Source: Jiella sonneratiae (GTDB lineage Bacteria > Pseudomonadota > Alphaproteobacteria > Rhizobiales > Rhizobiaceae). From it: DNA of 32,416 bases. Of the stretch, positions 15,256-23,626 are shown piece by piece (within the stretch, counting starts at the first letter, position 1; the number at the start of each line of letters is the position of its first letter). The stretch covers positions 1 to 32,416 of the forward strand of contig NZ_JAFMPY010000002.1 of NCBI RefSeq assembly GCF_017353515.1. The letters run 5' to 3'. The notes below the pieces were generated by a model. It did no database searches, was not told the origin of the DNA, and worked only from the letters and a program-made list of their open reading frames with translations. The position numbers were made by a program, and so were the translations under genes.

Positions 15256-16835
15256 GCGGGGAGCCGATCCTGATCGGCATCGACGCCGGAACCTCGGTGA
15301 TCAAGTCCGTCGCCTTCACGGCGGCGGGCGACCAGATCGCCAGCGCGGCGCGGCCGAACGTCTACCGGCAGGTGGAGGGCGGCGGCGTCGAACAGGAGAT
15401 GGGCCGCACCTGGCTCGATACCGTGGCGACGCTGCGGGAACTCGTCGAGCGCCTCGGCGGCCGCGCCGCGGACATCGCCGCCGTCGCCATCACCGGCCAG
15501 GGCGACGGCACCTGGCTCGTCGACGCGGCGGGAGAACCGGTCGCGCCCGCCTGGCTGTGGCTCGACGCCCGCGGTTCGAAGGAGGCGCGGCGCTTTGCCG
15601 AGAGCGCCGCGCACGCCGCCCATTACGGCCACACCGGCACCGGCATCAACACCTGTCAGCAGAGCATCCAGCTCCTGGTGATGAAACGCGCCTTCCCGCA
15701 GCTCCTCGCCCGGGCCGAGACGGCGATGCACTGCAAGGACTGGCTGTATTTCCGCATGACCGGGATCAGGGCGACCGACGTCTCGGAAGCGCAGTTCACC
15801 TTCGGCGACTATCGCAGCAGGGCCTATGACGACGCGGTGATCGACGCTCTCGGACTTGCCGCCGAGCGCCGCCTGCTGCCGCCGATCGTCGACGGCCGCA
15901 AGGTCTCGCACCCGCTGCTGAAGGCGGTCGCGGAGGCGACGGGCCTTGCCGCCGGCGTTCCCGTCGTCCTCGGCTATGTCGACATCGTCGCGACGGCGCT
16001 CGGCGGCGGCCTCGTCGGGGAGGAGGCCGGTCTCGGCCTGTCGATCCTCGGCTCGACGGGTGTCCACATGCGCCTTGCCGCGGATGCCTCGCAGGTCGTC
16101 CCCAATCCGCAGCGCAGCGGCTACGTCATGCCGCTGCCTTCAGACACCGCGCTCACCCAGTTCCAGTCGAACATGGCAGCGACCCTCAACATCGACTGGA
16201 TCGTCGGTCTCGCCGCGAGCGTCCTGAAGATCGAGGGGCTGGAGCGCGACCCGCGATCGCTGATCGCCCGCCTCGACGAGCGTGTCGCCCGGGCCGAGCC
16301 GCTCTCGGCGATCTACCATCCCTACATCTCCGAGGCGGGCGAGCGCGGCCCGTTCATGGATCCGCTGGCGCGGGCCCAGTTCACCGGCCTTCACAGCCGG
16401 GCGAATTTCGACGATCTGATGCGCGCCGTGTTCGAGGGCCTCGCCTTCGCCGCGCGCGACTGCTTCGAGGGGGCGGGCGGCCTGCCTGTGGAGTTGCGGG
16501 TGTCGGGCGGGGCGGCGCGTTCGAAGACCATGCGGGAAATTCTCGCCTCGGTGCTCGGCTGCCCGGTACGCAATGTCGAGCGCGAAGAGGCCGGGGCGGC
16601 GGGCGCCGCGATGATCGCGGCGCTGTCGCTCGGGCTCTACGACGGGATGGAGGCCTGCAGCGCGGTGTGGATCGAGGGCCGCCTGTCGCAGCAGGTGCTG
16701 CCGGATCAGGCGCTCGCGCCTTGCTATGACGAGGCTTTCGGCCTCTACCAGGACATCCGGCGCGCGCTGCCGCCCGTCTGGAACAGGCTGGCCGCCCTGC
16801 GGGCCGGTGTCGAGAGGAAAGGGGAGGCAGCCTGA
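15252..16835 (+). CDS. FGGY-family carbohydrate kinase, EryA (erythritol kinase)-like
   Basis: Sugar/polyol kinase of 527 residues, a normal FGGY length. The N-terminal phosphate-binding strand is IGIDAGTSVIKSVAF. The motifs AITGQGDGTWLV, WLWLDAR, TGINTCQQS, HCKDWLYFRMTG, LGYVDIV, GSTGVHMR and YHPYISEAGERGPF follow the erythritol-kinase branch closely as I know it. The C-terminal ATP-site block is VSGGAARSKTMREILA. It would phosphorylate the imported polyol in the cytoplasm. The start ATG overlaps the upstream ATPase stop (ATGA) and its own stop overlaps the next ATG, so transport and catabolism are one transcript. Erythritol or a related tetritol or pentitol are the likely substrates. AI-2 kinase (LsrK) is a less likely reading. 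Confidence 0.88.
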   Translation: MSGEPILIGIDAGTSVIKSVAFTAAGDQIASAARPNVYRQVEGGGVEQEMGRTWLDTVATLRELVERLGGRAADIAAVAITGQGDGTWLVDAAGEPVAPAWLWLDARGSKEARRFAESAAHAAHYGHTGTGINTCQQSIQLLVMKRAFPQLLARAETAMHCKDWLYFRMTGIRATDVSEAQFTFGDYRSRAYDDAVIDALGLAAERRLLPPIVDGRKVSHPLLKAVAEATGLAAGVPVVLGYVDIVATALGGGLVGEEAGLGLSILGSTGVHMRLAADASQVVPNPQRSGYVMPLPSDTALTQFQSNMAATLNIDWIVGLAASVLKIEGLERDPRSLIARLDERVARAEPLSAIYHPYISEAGERGPFMDPLARAQFTGLHSRANFDDLMRAVFEGLAFAARDCFEGAGGLPVELRVSGGAARSKTMREILASVLGCPVRNVEREEAGAAGAAMIAALSLGLYDGMEACSAVWIEGRLSQQVLPDQALAPCYDEAFGLYQDIRRALPPVWNRLAALRAGVERKGEAA

Positions 16836-17878
16836 TGGCCCGGCGCATCGCGATCATCGGCGACAACTTCATGCTGCCGGAAATGTTCGCCGCGGCGATC
16901 GAGGCCGCCTGCGGCGACGCGACGCCGGAAATGCAGCGCCACACGCTGCCCTGGCCGGACGAGCCGATGGAACACGGCTACGCCGTCGCCGGCATGGACG
17001 GGCTCAAGGAGTATCAGGGCGGCGCCGACGAGACCGTCGCGATGGTCGGCGAGGCGGAAATCCTCGTCACGCATCTCGCGCCGCTGTCGCGTCAGATGTT
17101 CGAGCGGTTGCCGCTGCTGAAGTTCGTCGCCGTCTCGCGCGGCGGCCCGGTGAACGTCGACATGCGGGCGGCGCGCGAGCGCGGCGTCACCGTCGTCAAC
17201 ACGCCGGGGCGGAACGCCAGCGCTGTCGCGGAATTCGCCATCGGCGCGATCCTCGCCGAGACCCGCAACATCACCCGCGGCCATGATTCGCTGCGCGGCG
17301 GCGACTGGCGCGGCGATCTCTACCGCGCCGACACGACCGGCCGGGAGCTCTCCGAAATGACCGTCGGCGTCGTCGGCTACGGCCAGATCGGTACGCGCGT
17401 CGTCAGACTGCTGCGGGCCTTCGGCTGCCGCATCCTCGTCACCGACCCCTATGTCCAGCTGTCGCGCGACGACGCGGAGGCCGGCGTCGAGCACGTCGCG
17501 CTCGAGACCCTCCTGGCGCGGTCCGACGTCGTCACGCTGCACCCGCGCGTCACCGCCGAGACGACCGGCATGTTCGACGCCGCCGCCTTCGCCGCGATGA
17601 AGGAGGGCGCGAGCTTCGTCAACACGGCGCGCGGGCCGCTGGTCGATTACGAAGCGCTCGCCGACGCGCTGGAAAGCGGGCGCCTGCGCGGCGCGATGCT
17701 GGAGACCTTCGCCGTCGAGCCGGTGCCGGCCGACTGGCGCCTCCTTAAGATGGGGAACGTGACGCTGACGCCGCACATCGCCGGCGCGTCGCTGAAGACC
17801 GTCAAGATCGCCGCCGACCAGGCGGCGGAGGAGGTGCGCCGCTATCTCGCCGGCGAGCCGCCGGTCAATCCCTGCTGA
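16835..17878 (+). CDS. D-2-hydroxyacid dehydrogenase, NAD-dependent
   Basis: Oxidoreductase of 347 residues from the D-isomer-specific 2-hydroxyacid dehydrogenase family. The Rossmann motif is VGVVGYGQIGTRV, and the catalytic set is R in NTARGPLVD, E in FAVEP and H in LTPHIAGAS. It would interconvert a 2-keto acid and a D-2-hydroxy acid, for example glyoxylate/glycolate, hydroxypyruvate/glycerate or a four-carbon analogue. Its ATG shares a base with the kinase stop. Such an enzyme is not part of the Brucella erythritol pathway, so its presence points to an acid intermediate, possibly from oxidation of the aldehyde released by the aldolase. This link is inference. Confidence 0.9.
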   Translation: MARRIAIIGDNFMLPEMFAAAIEAACGDATPEMQRHTLPWPDEPMEHGYAVAGMDGLKEYQGGADETVAMVGEAEILVTHLAPLSRQMFERLPLLKFVAVSRGGPVNVDMRAARERGVTVVNTPGRNASAVAEFAIGAILAETRNITRGHDSLRGGDWRGDLYRADTTGRELSEMTVGVVGYGQIGTRVVRLLRAFGCRILVTDPYVQLSRDDAEAGVEHVALETLLARSDVVTLHPRVTAETTGMFDAAAFAAMKEGASFVNTARGPLVDYEALADALESGRLRGAMLETFAVEPVPADWRLLKMGNVTLTPHIAGASLKTVKIAADQAAEEVRRYLAGEPPVNPC

Positions 17879-17931
17879 ACCGGCGCGCCAGGTGCCGGAC
17901 GAGCCAGACGACGTTTCAAGGAGTGACGACA

Positions 17932-18609
17932 ATGACGGGCAAGAGCGAGACCGCGCTGCGCAAGACGATCGTCGAGAAGGCGCGCTGGATGAATGCGAGC
18001 GGCCTCAACCAGGGCACCTCGGGCAACATATCGGCGCGCTGCGGCGACCGCATGCTGATCACCCCCTCGGCGACGCCCTACGATTCGATGACGCCGGAGA
18101 TGATCGCCGCCATGCCGATCGAGGGAGACTACGGCGCCTGGGAGGGGCCTCTCAAACCCTCGACGGAATGGCGCTTCCACCTCGACATCATGAAGGGCCG
18201 GCCCGACGTCGGCGGCATCGTCCACACCCACTCGACCTACGCCACGGTGCTCGCCATCGCGCGCAAGCCGATCCCCGCCTGCCACTACATGATGGCGGCC
18301 TTCGGCGGCATGGAGATCCGCGTCGCCGACTACGCGACCTTCGGCACCAAGGAGCTTTCGGAAGCCGCGCTGCGGGCGCTGGAGGGCCGCACGGGCTGCC
18401 TTCTCGCCAATCACGGGATGATCGCCACCGGCGCCAGTCTCGACAAGGCGATGTGGCTGGCCGTCGAGCTCGAGACGATCGCCAAGCAGTATTATCACAG
18501 CCTCTTGATCGGCGGCCCGGTGCTGCTTTCCAAGGAAGCCATCGACGACACCGTGAAGTCCTTCGGCTCCTACGGTCTTCAGGACGGCGACCGGAAGAGT
18601 GCGGCCTGA
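17932..18609 (+). CDS. Class II aldolase, L-fuculose-1-phosphate aldolase (FucA)-like
   Basis: Zinc aldolase of 225 residues, close to FucA (215). The phosphate-binding segments are TSGNIS (29-34) and TPSATPYD, the catalytic glutamate is E79 in KPSTEWRFHL, and the zinc ligands are H98 and H100 in VHTHSTY and H161 in ANHGMIA. It should cleave a ketose-1-phosphate to DHAP plus a hydroxyaldehyde. The ATG at 17932 has AAGGAG 8 bases upstream. A GTG three codons earlier overlaps that site and is rejected. It lies between the dehydrogenase and the GlpD-like oxidase, fitting the next step after polyol-phosphate oxidation. Confidence 0.92.
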   Translation: MTGKSETALRKTIVEKARWMNASGLNQGTSGNISARCGDRMLITPSATPYDSMTPEMIAAMPIEGDYGAWEGPLKPSTEWRFHLDIMKGRPDVGGIVHTHSTYATVLAIARKPIPACHYMMAAFGGMEIRVADYATFGTKELSEAALRALEGRTGCLLANHGMIATGASLDKAMWLAVELETIAKQYYHSLLIGGPVLLSKEAIDDTVKSFGSYGLQDGDRKSAA

Positions 18610-18628
18610 GGGCGGGGCGCACCGGCAG

Positions 18629-20203
18629 ATGCGCGATCTCGGGACGGTCGATCTCCTGGTCATCGGCGGCGGCGTCAACGGCGCGGGGATCGCGCGCGAC
18701 GCCGCCGGCCGGGGGCTCTCCGTCGTCCTCTGCGAGGCGGCGGATCTCGCCGAAGGCACGAGTTCGCGCTCCGGCAAGCTCGTCCATGGCGGCCTGCGCT
18801 ATCTCGAATATTACGAGTTCCGGCTGGTCCGCGAAGCGCTGAAGGAACGCGAGGTGCTGCTTCGCGCCGCGCCGCACATCATCTGGCCGATGCGCTTCGT
18901 GCTGCCGCATTCGCCCGAGCAGCGGCCGGCCTGGCTGGTCCGGCTCGGGCTGTTCCTCTACGATCATCTGGGCGGCCGGCAGAGGCTGCCCGGCACCCGC
19001 TCCCTCGACCTGCGCTCGGCGCCGGAAGGGCGGATCATCGCCGAGCGGTTCACCCGCGCCTTCGAATATTCCGACTGTTGGGTGGACGATTCCCGTCTCG
19101 TCGTCCTCAACGCCCTCGACGCCAGGGAGCGCGGCGCGACGATCCTGACGCGCACCGAGGCGGTGGCGGCGACGCGGGCCGGCGACGTCTGGCAGGTGAC
19201 GCTCAGGGGACGCGGCGCGACGCCGGGCGCCGAGACCCGGGGCCCGGAAACCCGGGGCGCCGAGACCCGGGGTACCGAGACCAGGCTGACGGCGAGGGGC
19301 GTCGTCAACGCCGCCGGCCCCTGGGTCGACCGGGTGATCCGCAACGTGACGCGCAGCAATGCGGCGCGGCGCGTGCGGCTGGTGAAGGGCAGCCACATCG
19401 TCACGAAGAAGTTCTGGGACGGCCCCCAGGCCTATCTCTTCCAGAACACCGACCGCCGGGTAATCTTCGTCAATCCCTATCTGGACGATCTCGCGCTGAT
19501 CGGCACGACGGACATTGCCTACGAGGGCGATGCCGGCGCGGTCGCCGTCGACGAGGCGGAGGTCGGCTACCTGCTCGATGCCGTCAACCGCTACGTCAAG
19601 ACGCCGCTGCGGCCGGACGACGTGCTCCACCGCTTCGCCGGCGTGCGGCCGCTCCTCGAGGACGACGCGGACAATCCGTCGGCGGTCACCCGCGACTACG
19701 TCTTCGACATCGACGCGGTGGACGGCAGGGCGCCGCTGATGTCGGTCTTCGGCGGCAAGATCACCACCTTCCGCGAACTCGCCGAGCGCGGCCTCGATCG
19801 CCTCCGGCCCTATTATCCGGAGATGCGGCCGGCCTGGACCGCCGGCGTACCGCTGCCGGGGGGCGACATGCCGGGAGCCGATTTCGAGCGGTTCCTCTCG
19901 GGCTTCCGGTCCCGGCACCGAAGCCTCCCTGCGGATCTCGCGCGGCATTACGCCCGCCTCTACGGAACCCGGGCCGAGCGTCTCCTCGACGGAGCCGCCA
20001 GCGCCGCGGAACTCGGACGGCATTTCGGCGGGCTGCTCTACGAGCGCGAGGTCGCCTATCTGATGGACGAGGAATGGGCGCAGAGCGCCGCCGACGTCCT
20101 CGAACGGCGGACCAAGCACGGGCTGAGGCTCGATGCCGCGCAGCGCGCGGCACTTGAGGCCTGGATCGCGGCCCGCAGCGACGCCGGCATTGCGGCCGGG
20201 TGA
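18629..20203 (+). CDS. FAD-dependent glycerol-3-phosphate dehydrogenase family protein (GlpD/EryB-like)
   Basis: Membrane-associated flavoprotein of about 524 residues. The FAD motif is VDLLVIGGGVNGAGIARDAA at the N-terminus, then SSRSGKLVHGGLRYLEYYEF, VNAAGPWVD, LIGTTDIAYEG and FGGKITTFREL, all hallmarks of the GlpD family, plus the C-terminal helical domain. It would oxidise a polyol phosphate and pass electrons to quinone. In this context the closest role is that of EryB, acting on the product of the EryA-like kinase. Residues 200-219 are four tandem 5-residue repeats (GAETR, GPETR, GAETR, GTETR) not expected in the family. The start at 18629 begins the conserved frame and lies 19 bases past the aldolase stop. 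A GTG at 18599 would overlap the aldolase gene. Confidence 0.9.
   Translation: MRDLGTVDLLVIGGGVNGAGIARDAAGRGLSVVLCEAADLAEGTSSRSGKLVHGGLRYLEYYEFRLVREALKEREVLLRAAPHIIWPMRFVLPHSPEQRPAWLVRLGLFLYDHLGGRQRLPGTRSLDLRSAPEGRIIAERFTRAFEYSDCWVDDSRLVVLNALDARERGATILTRTEAVAATRAGDVWQVTLRGRGATPGAETRGPETRGAETRGTETRLTARGVVNAAGPWVDRVIRNVTRSNAARRVRLVKGSHIVTKKFWDGPQAYLFQNTDRRVIFVNPYLDDLALIGTTDIAYEGDAGAVAVDEAEVGYLLDAVNRYVKTPLRPDDVLHRFAGVRPLLEDDADNPSAVTRDYVFDIDAVDGRAPLMSVFGGKITTFRELAERGLDRLRPYYPEMRPAWTAGVPLPGGDMPGADFERFLSGFRSRHRSLPADLARHYARLYGTRAERLLDGAASAAELGRHFGGLLYEREVAYLMDEEWAQSAADVLERRTKHGLRLDAAQRAALEAWIAARSDAGIAAG
19226..19285 (+). repeat. Four tandem 15-bp repeats inside the GlpD-like gene
   Basis: Four consecutive 15-bp units, consensus GGCGCCGAGACCCGG, encode G-x-E-T-R. 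Units one and three are identical. Unit two differs at three bases and unit four at three bases. Being a multiple of three, the array keeps the frame. It lies between the substrate-domain strand and the VNAAGPW motif, probably in a surface loop. Confidence 0.9.
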
Positions 20204-20237
20204 CGCCGAACGCTGCAACGCGCCGGGGCGGCCGGGC

Positions 20238-21089
20238 TCACCAGCGCAGCGCCGCGAGATGATGGTCGACCGAAAGCCGCGTTTTGGAAAGCCGCGCCGA
20301 AATCTCCGTCCCGGCGATGCCGTCGAGGATGCCGGTGTGCACCAGGGCCTTCGCCGCGCCGAAACCGGCCGCTCCCGCGATGTCGTGGTCGATGCTGTCG
20401 CCGATGCAGAGGATCCGCGACTTGGGAATCTCGGGGACGTATGCCTGCGCCATTTCGTAGATGTCGCGGTAGGGCTTGCCGACGAAGGTGACCTTGCCGC
20501 CGAAGGAGGCGTAGAGATCGGCGAGCGCGCCGGCGGCCGGGACGAGGCCGCTCGGCGTCAGCATCTGCCGGTCGGGATTGGTGCAGATGCAAGGGGCGCC
20601 GCGCGCGGCCGCCGGGCGCATCAGCGCCTCGTAGTCCGACATCGCGATCCGGTCCGCCTGGCTGCCGGCGATCACCACGACATCCGCCGTCTCGCCGCGG
20701 TCGGTGCGGCTGAAGCCCAGCCGGTCGGAGAGGTTGAAGTCGCCGGCGCTCGACAGCGTCAGGCAGGCGAGCGGGCGGCGGCGCGGCAGCGGGATGCGGC
20801 CGATTTCCAAAAGCGCGATCGCGACGTCGCCGGAGGTGACGCAGGCGAGATAGTCCTCGCGCGGGATGCCGAAGCGCGCGAGCCGGGCCTCGTTGAAGGC
20901 GGCCGGCCGCCCGGAATTGGTGATGAAGACCGTCGCCTTGCCTCGGGCGGCGAGGGCCGCGATCGCTTCCGGCGCGCCCGGATAGGGCTGCGTCCCGTCA
21001 TGGACGACGCCGAACTGGTCGATGAAGAAGGCGTCGTAACGATCCGCGATCGGGGCGAGACCGTCGAGGATCGCGGAAGGGCCGTTCAT
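20238..21089 (-). CDS. HAD-superfamily class IIA hydrolase-like protein
   Basis: Protein of 283 residues related to the TIGR01459 group of class IIA HAD proteins. Motif I is FFIDQFGVVHDGT: the nucleophile D24 is present but the usual second aspartate (DxD) is F26. This group often has an aromatic residue there. Motif II is FITNSGR, motif III the lysine in FVGKPYRD, and motif IV IGDSIDHDIAG. It could be a sugar-phosphate phosphatase, slow because the acid/base residue is missing, or a binding protein. Its ATG overlaps the ribulokinase stop (ATGA), making it the last gene of a three-gene minus-strand operon. Confidence 0.88.
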   Translation of the reverse strand: MNGPSAILDGLAPIADRYDAFFIDQFGVVHDGTQPYPGAPEAIAALAARGKATVFITNSGRPAAFNEARLARFGIPREDYLACVTSGDVAIALLEIGRIPLPRRRPLACLTLSSAGDFNLSDRLGFSRTDRGETADVVVIAGSQADRIAMSDYEALMRPAAARGAPCICTNPDRQMLTPSGLVPAAGALADLYASFGGKVTFVGKPYRDIYEMAQAYVPEIPKSRILCIGDSIDHDIAGAAGFGAAKALVHTGILDGIAGTEISARLSKTRLSVDHHLAALRW

Positions 21090-22363
21090 GCGCCGATCTC
21101 CTGCGGCAGGGCGAGGCGCGCCGTTCCCGCCGCCGCCTCCACCGACCGGGCGGGAAGCAGCGGCACCTTCAGCTGCCCGGCGCGGATCGTCGCCCAGGCG
21201 GCATTGGCGGCGCCGCCGCCGACCGTGCGCACCGACCTCAGCGCCGGTGCGCCGAGCTCGGCCAGCCGGCGATAGCCGAGGGCCTCGATCGCCGCAATGC
21301 CTTCGAGAAGGCCCTGGAGGAATTGCGCGTCGTCCTCGGGTCGCGGCTCCAGCCGCGGCGCGAGCTGCGGGTCGTTCACGGGGAAGCGCTCGCCGGGTCG
21401 GGTGAGCGGATAATAATCGAGGCCGGTCGGCCGGTCCGGGGCAAGCTGCGGCGTCAGGCTCCGGATCGCCGCCTCGTCGAAGAACCGGGCGATCGCCGCG
21501 CCGCCGGCATTCGACGCGCCGCCGGCCAGCCAGACGTCGCCGATCCGGTGGCTGTAGATGCCGTAGCGCGGCGCGCTGACCGGGCGGTCGGTGAGGAGCT
21601 TCAGGACGAGGGTCGAGCCGAGCGCCGTGACGCCGTCGCCGGGCTCGGACGCGCCGGTGGCGAGGAACGAGGCGCAGCCGTCGGTCGTCCCGGCATAAAG
21701 GATCGCGTCGCCCGGAAGCCCCAATGTTTCGGCGAGGGGGCCGAGCCGCGCGACCGGCGTGCCGGGCCGCATCACCGGCGGCAGCAGCGAGACGTCCATG
21801 CCGGCCGCGCCGATCCAGTCCGGCCAGGCTTCGGCGACCGGGTCGTAGCCGGTCTTCAGCGCGTTGTTGGCATCGCTGACGCCGTCGATCCCCGCCAGTC
21901 TCGCGGCGATAAAGTCCGCCTGATGGAGGACGCGCCCGACACCGGGGCGGCGCTGCAGCACGATCGCCCGCGCCAGCGCCGAGCTGTGGCCGCGTGCGGT
22001 GCTGTCCCCGGGAGCCGCAGAGGCAATCGCCGAGAGGATCGACGCGTCGCTGCAGGGATCGTCGTACATGATCGCCGGACCGACCGGCGCTCCCGCCGCA
22101 TCGAGCCCCAGCATGGTGCCGGAGGTGCCGTCCACCGCAACGCCGGTGACCGACGCGAGCCGTTCCGCCGCGAGCCCTTGCAGGCATGCCGAGACTGCCC
22201 GCCACCACGTCTCGGGATCCCGGCGGTCGGCGTCGGGGGGATAGCCGACGCCGTTCGCCGAGACGACCGTGCCGGCGGCATCGACCAGCGCCGCGCGCAC
22301 GCCGGAGGTCCCGACGTCGATGCCGAGGGCGAGCGGCTGGCGCCGCGGCGGGCTGGTCGTCAC
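21086..22363 (-). CDS. FGGY-family kinase, D-ribulokinase (SePSK/AtXK-1)-like
   Basis: Kinase of 425 residues, short for FGGY but normal for the cyanobacterial and plant SePSK/AtXK-1 ribulokinase group. Motifs are LALGIDVGTSGVRAAL, VDGTSGTMLG, NNALKTGYDP, AGTTDGCASFLATGA, GSTLVLKLLT, GLDYYPL, GERFPVNDP, LEPRPED and QFLQGLLEGI, which match that group closely as I know it. It would make a ketopentose phosphate such as D-ribulose 5-phosphate. The start used is GTG 22363, preceded by GGGAG and overlapping the aldolase stop as GTGA. An ATG 25 codons upstream lies within the aldolase gene and the added residues are not family-like. Its occurrence in an alphaproteobacterial catabolic operon, next to a phosphatase-like gene, is unusual. 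Confidence 0.88.
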   Translation of the reverse strand: MTTSPPRRQPLALGIDVGTSGVRAALVDAAGTVVSANGVGYPPDADRRDPETWWRAVSACLQGLAAERLASVTGVAVDGTSGTMLGLDAAGAPVGPAIMYDDPCSDASILSAIASAAPGDSTARGHSSALARAIVLQRRPGVGRVLHQADFIAARLAGIDGVSDANNALKTGYDPVAEAWPDWIGAAGMDVSLLPPVMRPGTPVARLGPLAETLGLPGDAILYAGTTDGCASFLATGASEPGDGVTALGSTLVLKLLTDRPVSAPRYGIYSHRIGDVWLAGGASNAGGAAIARFFDEAAIRSLTPQLAPDRPTGLDYYPLTRPGERFPVNDPQLAPRLEPRPEDDAQFLQGLLEGIAAIEALGYRRLAELGAPALRSVRTVGGGAANAAWATIRAGQLKVPLLPARSVEAAAGTARLALPQEIGA

Positions 22364-23442
22364 GGTCGTTCTCCCGCTGCCGGCCGGTCGAGCGCCTGCC
22401 GGTATTTTTCCGCCTCCCAATTCGTGAGGGCGTGACATTCGGATGGCGTCAGGACGCGCAGCCCGTCCTCAGTGTCGAGGCGGCAGGTGACTTCCGCAAG
22501 GCAGCGCACCAGAGCCTCGCCGCCCGCCGTCAGGCTCACGTGCACGAGGCAGCCCGCGCCGGGAACGAGGACGAGCCGCGGCAGCGGGCGGCCCTTAGCT
22601 TCGTGGCGATGCACGAAGGCGGCGAGGCTCTCGCCCTCCCGCAGTTCGCCCGGCGCCTCGCCGAGAAAGATGACGTGGTCGGGATAGAGCGGTCCGGCGC
22701 GGGCGGCGGCGAGGGCGGTCGCGTCGAGCGCCGTGTCGTGGGATTCTGGGTCGGCCGGCAGCCTGTAGACCGTGCCCTCCGCAAGCCTTTGAAGCGCCGC
22801 GAGGTCGGCGGCGGGCGGCCGGCGCCGTTCGAGCCGAAGCGCTGCGACCACGCGTTCGAGCCGCGCCGCGGCTTCCTCGACGTCGGCGCCGGCGACGACG
22901 AGCCCGTGATTGCCGAGCACCACGACGTCCGGCCTGTCCGGCACCAGCCGCACCATTTCGCGCGCCAGCGGCACGCCGGGGCGGCAGTAGGGAACGAAGC
23001 CCAGCCGCTCGGCAAGTCCCGCCGTCCGCAGCCGCTGCCTCACGCGCGTCTCGAAATCCTTGCGAACCGCATGGGCGATGGTGTGGACGCAATGGATGTG
23101 GAGGACCACCCCTTGCGGCATGACGGCGTGGACGGCCGTCTCGATCGACGGGCGGAGGCCGCCGGGATTGTCTTCGTCGACGACGAAAGCCGTGGCTTTC
23201 TCGGCGCGCTCGTCGCCGTCCCGGAGCGCGGCGAGGAGCGGGTCGGTCCGCACCGGAACGAAGATCGCGCGGCTTTCTGCCTCCGCCAGCCAGGTCCCTG
23301 AGGCCTTGACCCACAGGATACCTTCCGCCTTCAGCGAGGTGTTGCCGCCGGCGCCCTGGGTCCGCTCGATGTCCGTGCCGAGCCGGCGGGACAACCGCGC
23401 CAAGGGTCCGAGAAAGGCCTGGTTCGTCGAGCGGCTCGGCAT
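22360..23442 (-). CDS. Long class II aldolase/adducin-family protein
   Basis: Protein of 360 residues. The first 200 or so form a class II aldolase domain: GAGGNTSLKA, VKASGTWL, E101 in PSIETAVHAVMP, zinc-type H115 and H117 in LHIHCVHT, and H179 in LGNHGLVV. The last 150 residues (from about LYPDHVIFLGE) form an extension like that of the long aldolase group whose relatives are fused to short-chain dehydrogenases, such as the rhamnulose-1-phosphate aldolase/lactaldehyde dehydrogenase proteins. Here no dehydrogenase is attached. GGAG lies about 8 bases before the ATG. It is first in a minus-strand operon with the ribulokinase and HAD genes, divergent from the DeoR gene. Substrate likely a ketose phosphate. 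Confidence 0.87.
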   Translation of the reverse strand: MPSRSTNQAFLGPLARLSRRLGTDIERTQGAGGNTSLKAEGILWVKASGTWLAEAESRAIFVPVRTDPLLAALRDGDERAEKATAFVVDEDNPGGLRPSIETAVHAVMPQGVVLHIHCVHTIAHAVRKDFETRVRQRLRTAGLAERLGFVPYCRPGVPLAREMVRLVPDRPDVVVLGNHGLVVAGADVEEAAARLERVVAALRLERRRPPAADLAALQRLAEGTVYRLPADPESHDTALDATALAAARAGPLYPDHVIFLGEAPGELREGESLAAFVHRHEAKGRPLPRLVLVPGAGCLVHVSLTAGGEALVRCLAEVTCRLDTEDGLRVLTPSECHALTNWEAEKYRQALDRPAAGERP

Positions 23443-23510
23443 CGTCTTCTCCGGTCGTCGGCTTTTCCGGACATCCCGCGGCCCGGCACCCGGCCGTCTC
23501 GCCCGGTCGC

Positions 23511-23540
23511 ATCATGCCATTCGCGATGAAAATGCGTCAA
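23511..23540 (-). promoter_or_regulatory. Candidate promoter of the aldolase-ribulokinase-HAD operon
   Basis: On the minus strand TTGACG (23540-23535) and CATGAT (23516-23511) are separated by 18 bases, about 70 bases before the aldolase ATG, inside the AT-richer divergent gap 23443-23626. The palindrome TGTCGACA (23563-23570) nearby could bind the DeoR-type regulator. Confidence 0.35.
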
Positions 23541-23626
23541 TCATGAGGTTAACGAATCACCTTGTCGACATTTGACCCGTGAAATGATTTGATTTCGTCG
23601 TGAATGATGGTCGTTGGGGCAGGGTG

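Noticed and set aside
13956-16835. Possible long protein running through the second ATPase into the FGGY kinase
   Set aside because: The upstream part is out of frame with the ATPase gene. The kinase begins at ATG 15252 with the expected FGGY N-terminal motif and overlaps the ATPase stop.
15252-16835. AI-2 kinase (LsrK) with LsrR-like regulator, i.e. an AI-2 uptake operon
   Set aside because: No LsrF or LsrG homologue is present, the transporter is of the two-ATPase polyol type, and a GlpD/EryB-like dehydrogenase has no role in AI-2 processing. The kinase motifs fit EryA better.
18599-18631. Earlier GTG start for the GlpD-like gene
   Set aside because: It would overlap the aldolase gene and add ten residues with no family match. 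The conserved N-terminus starts at 18629.
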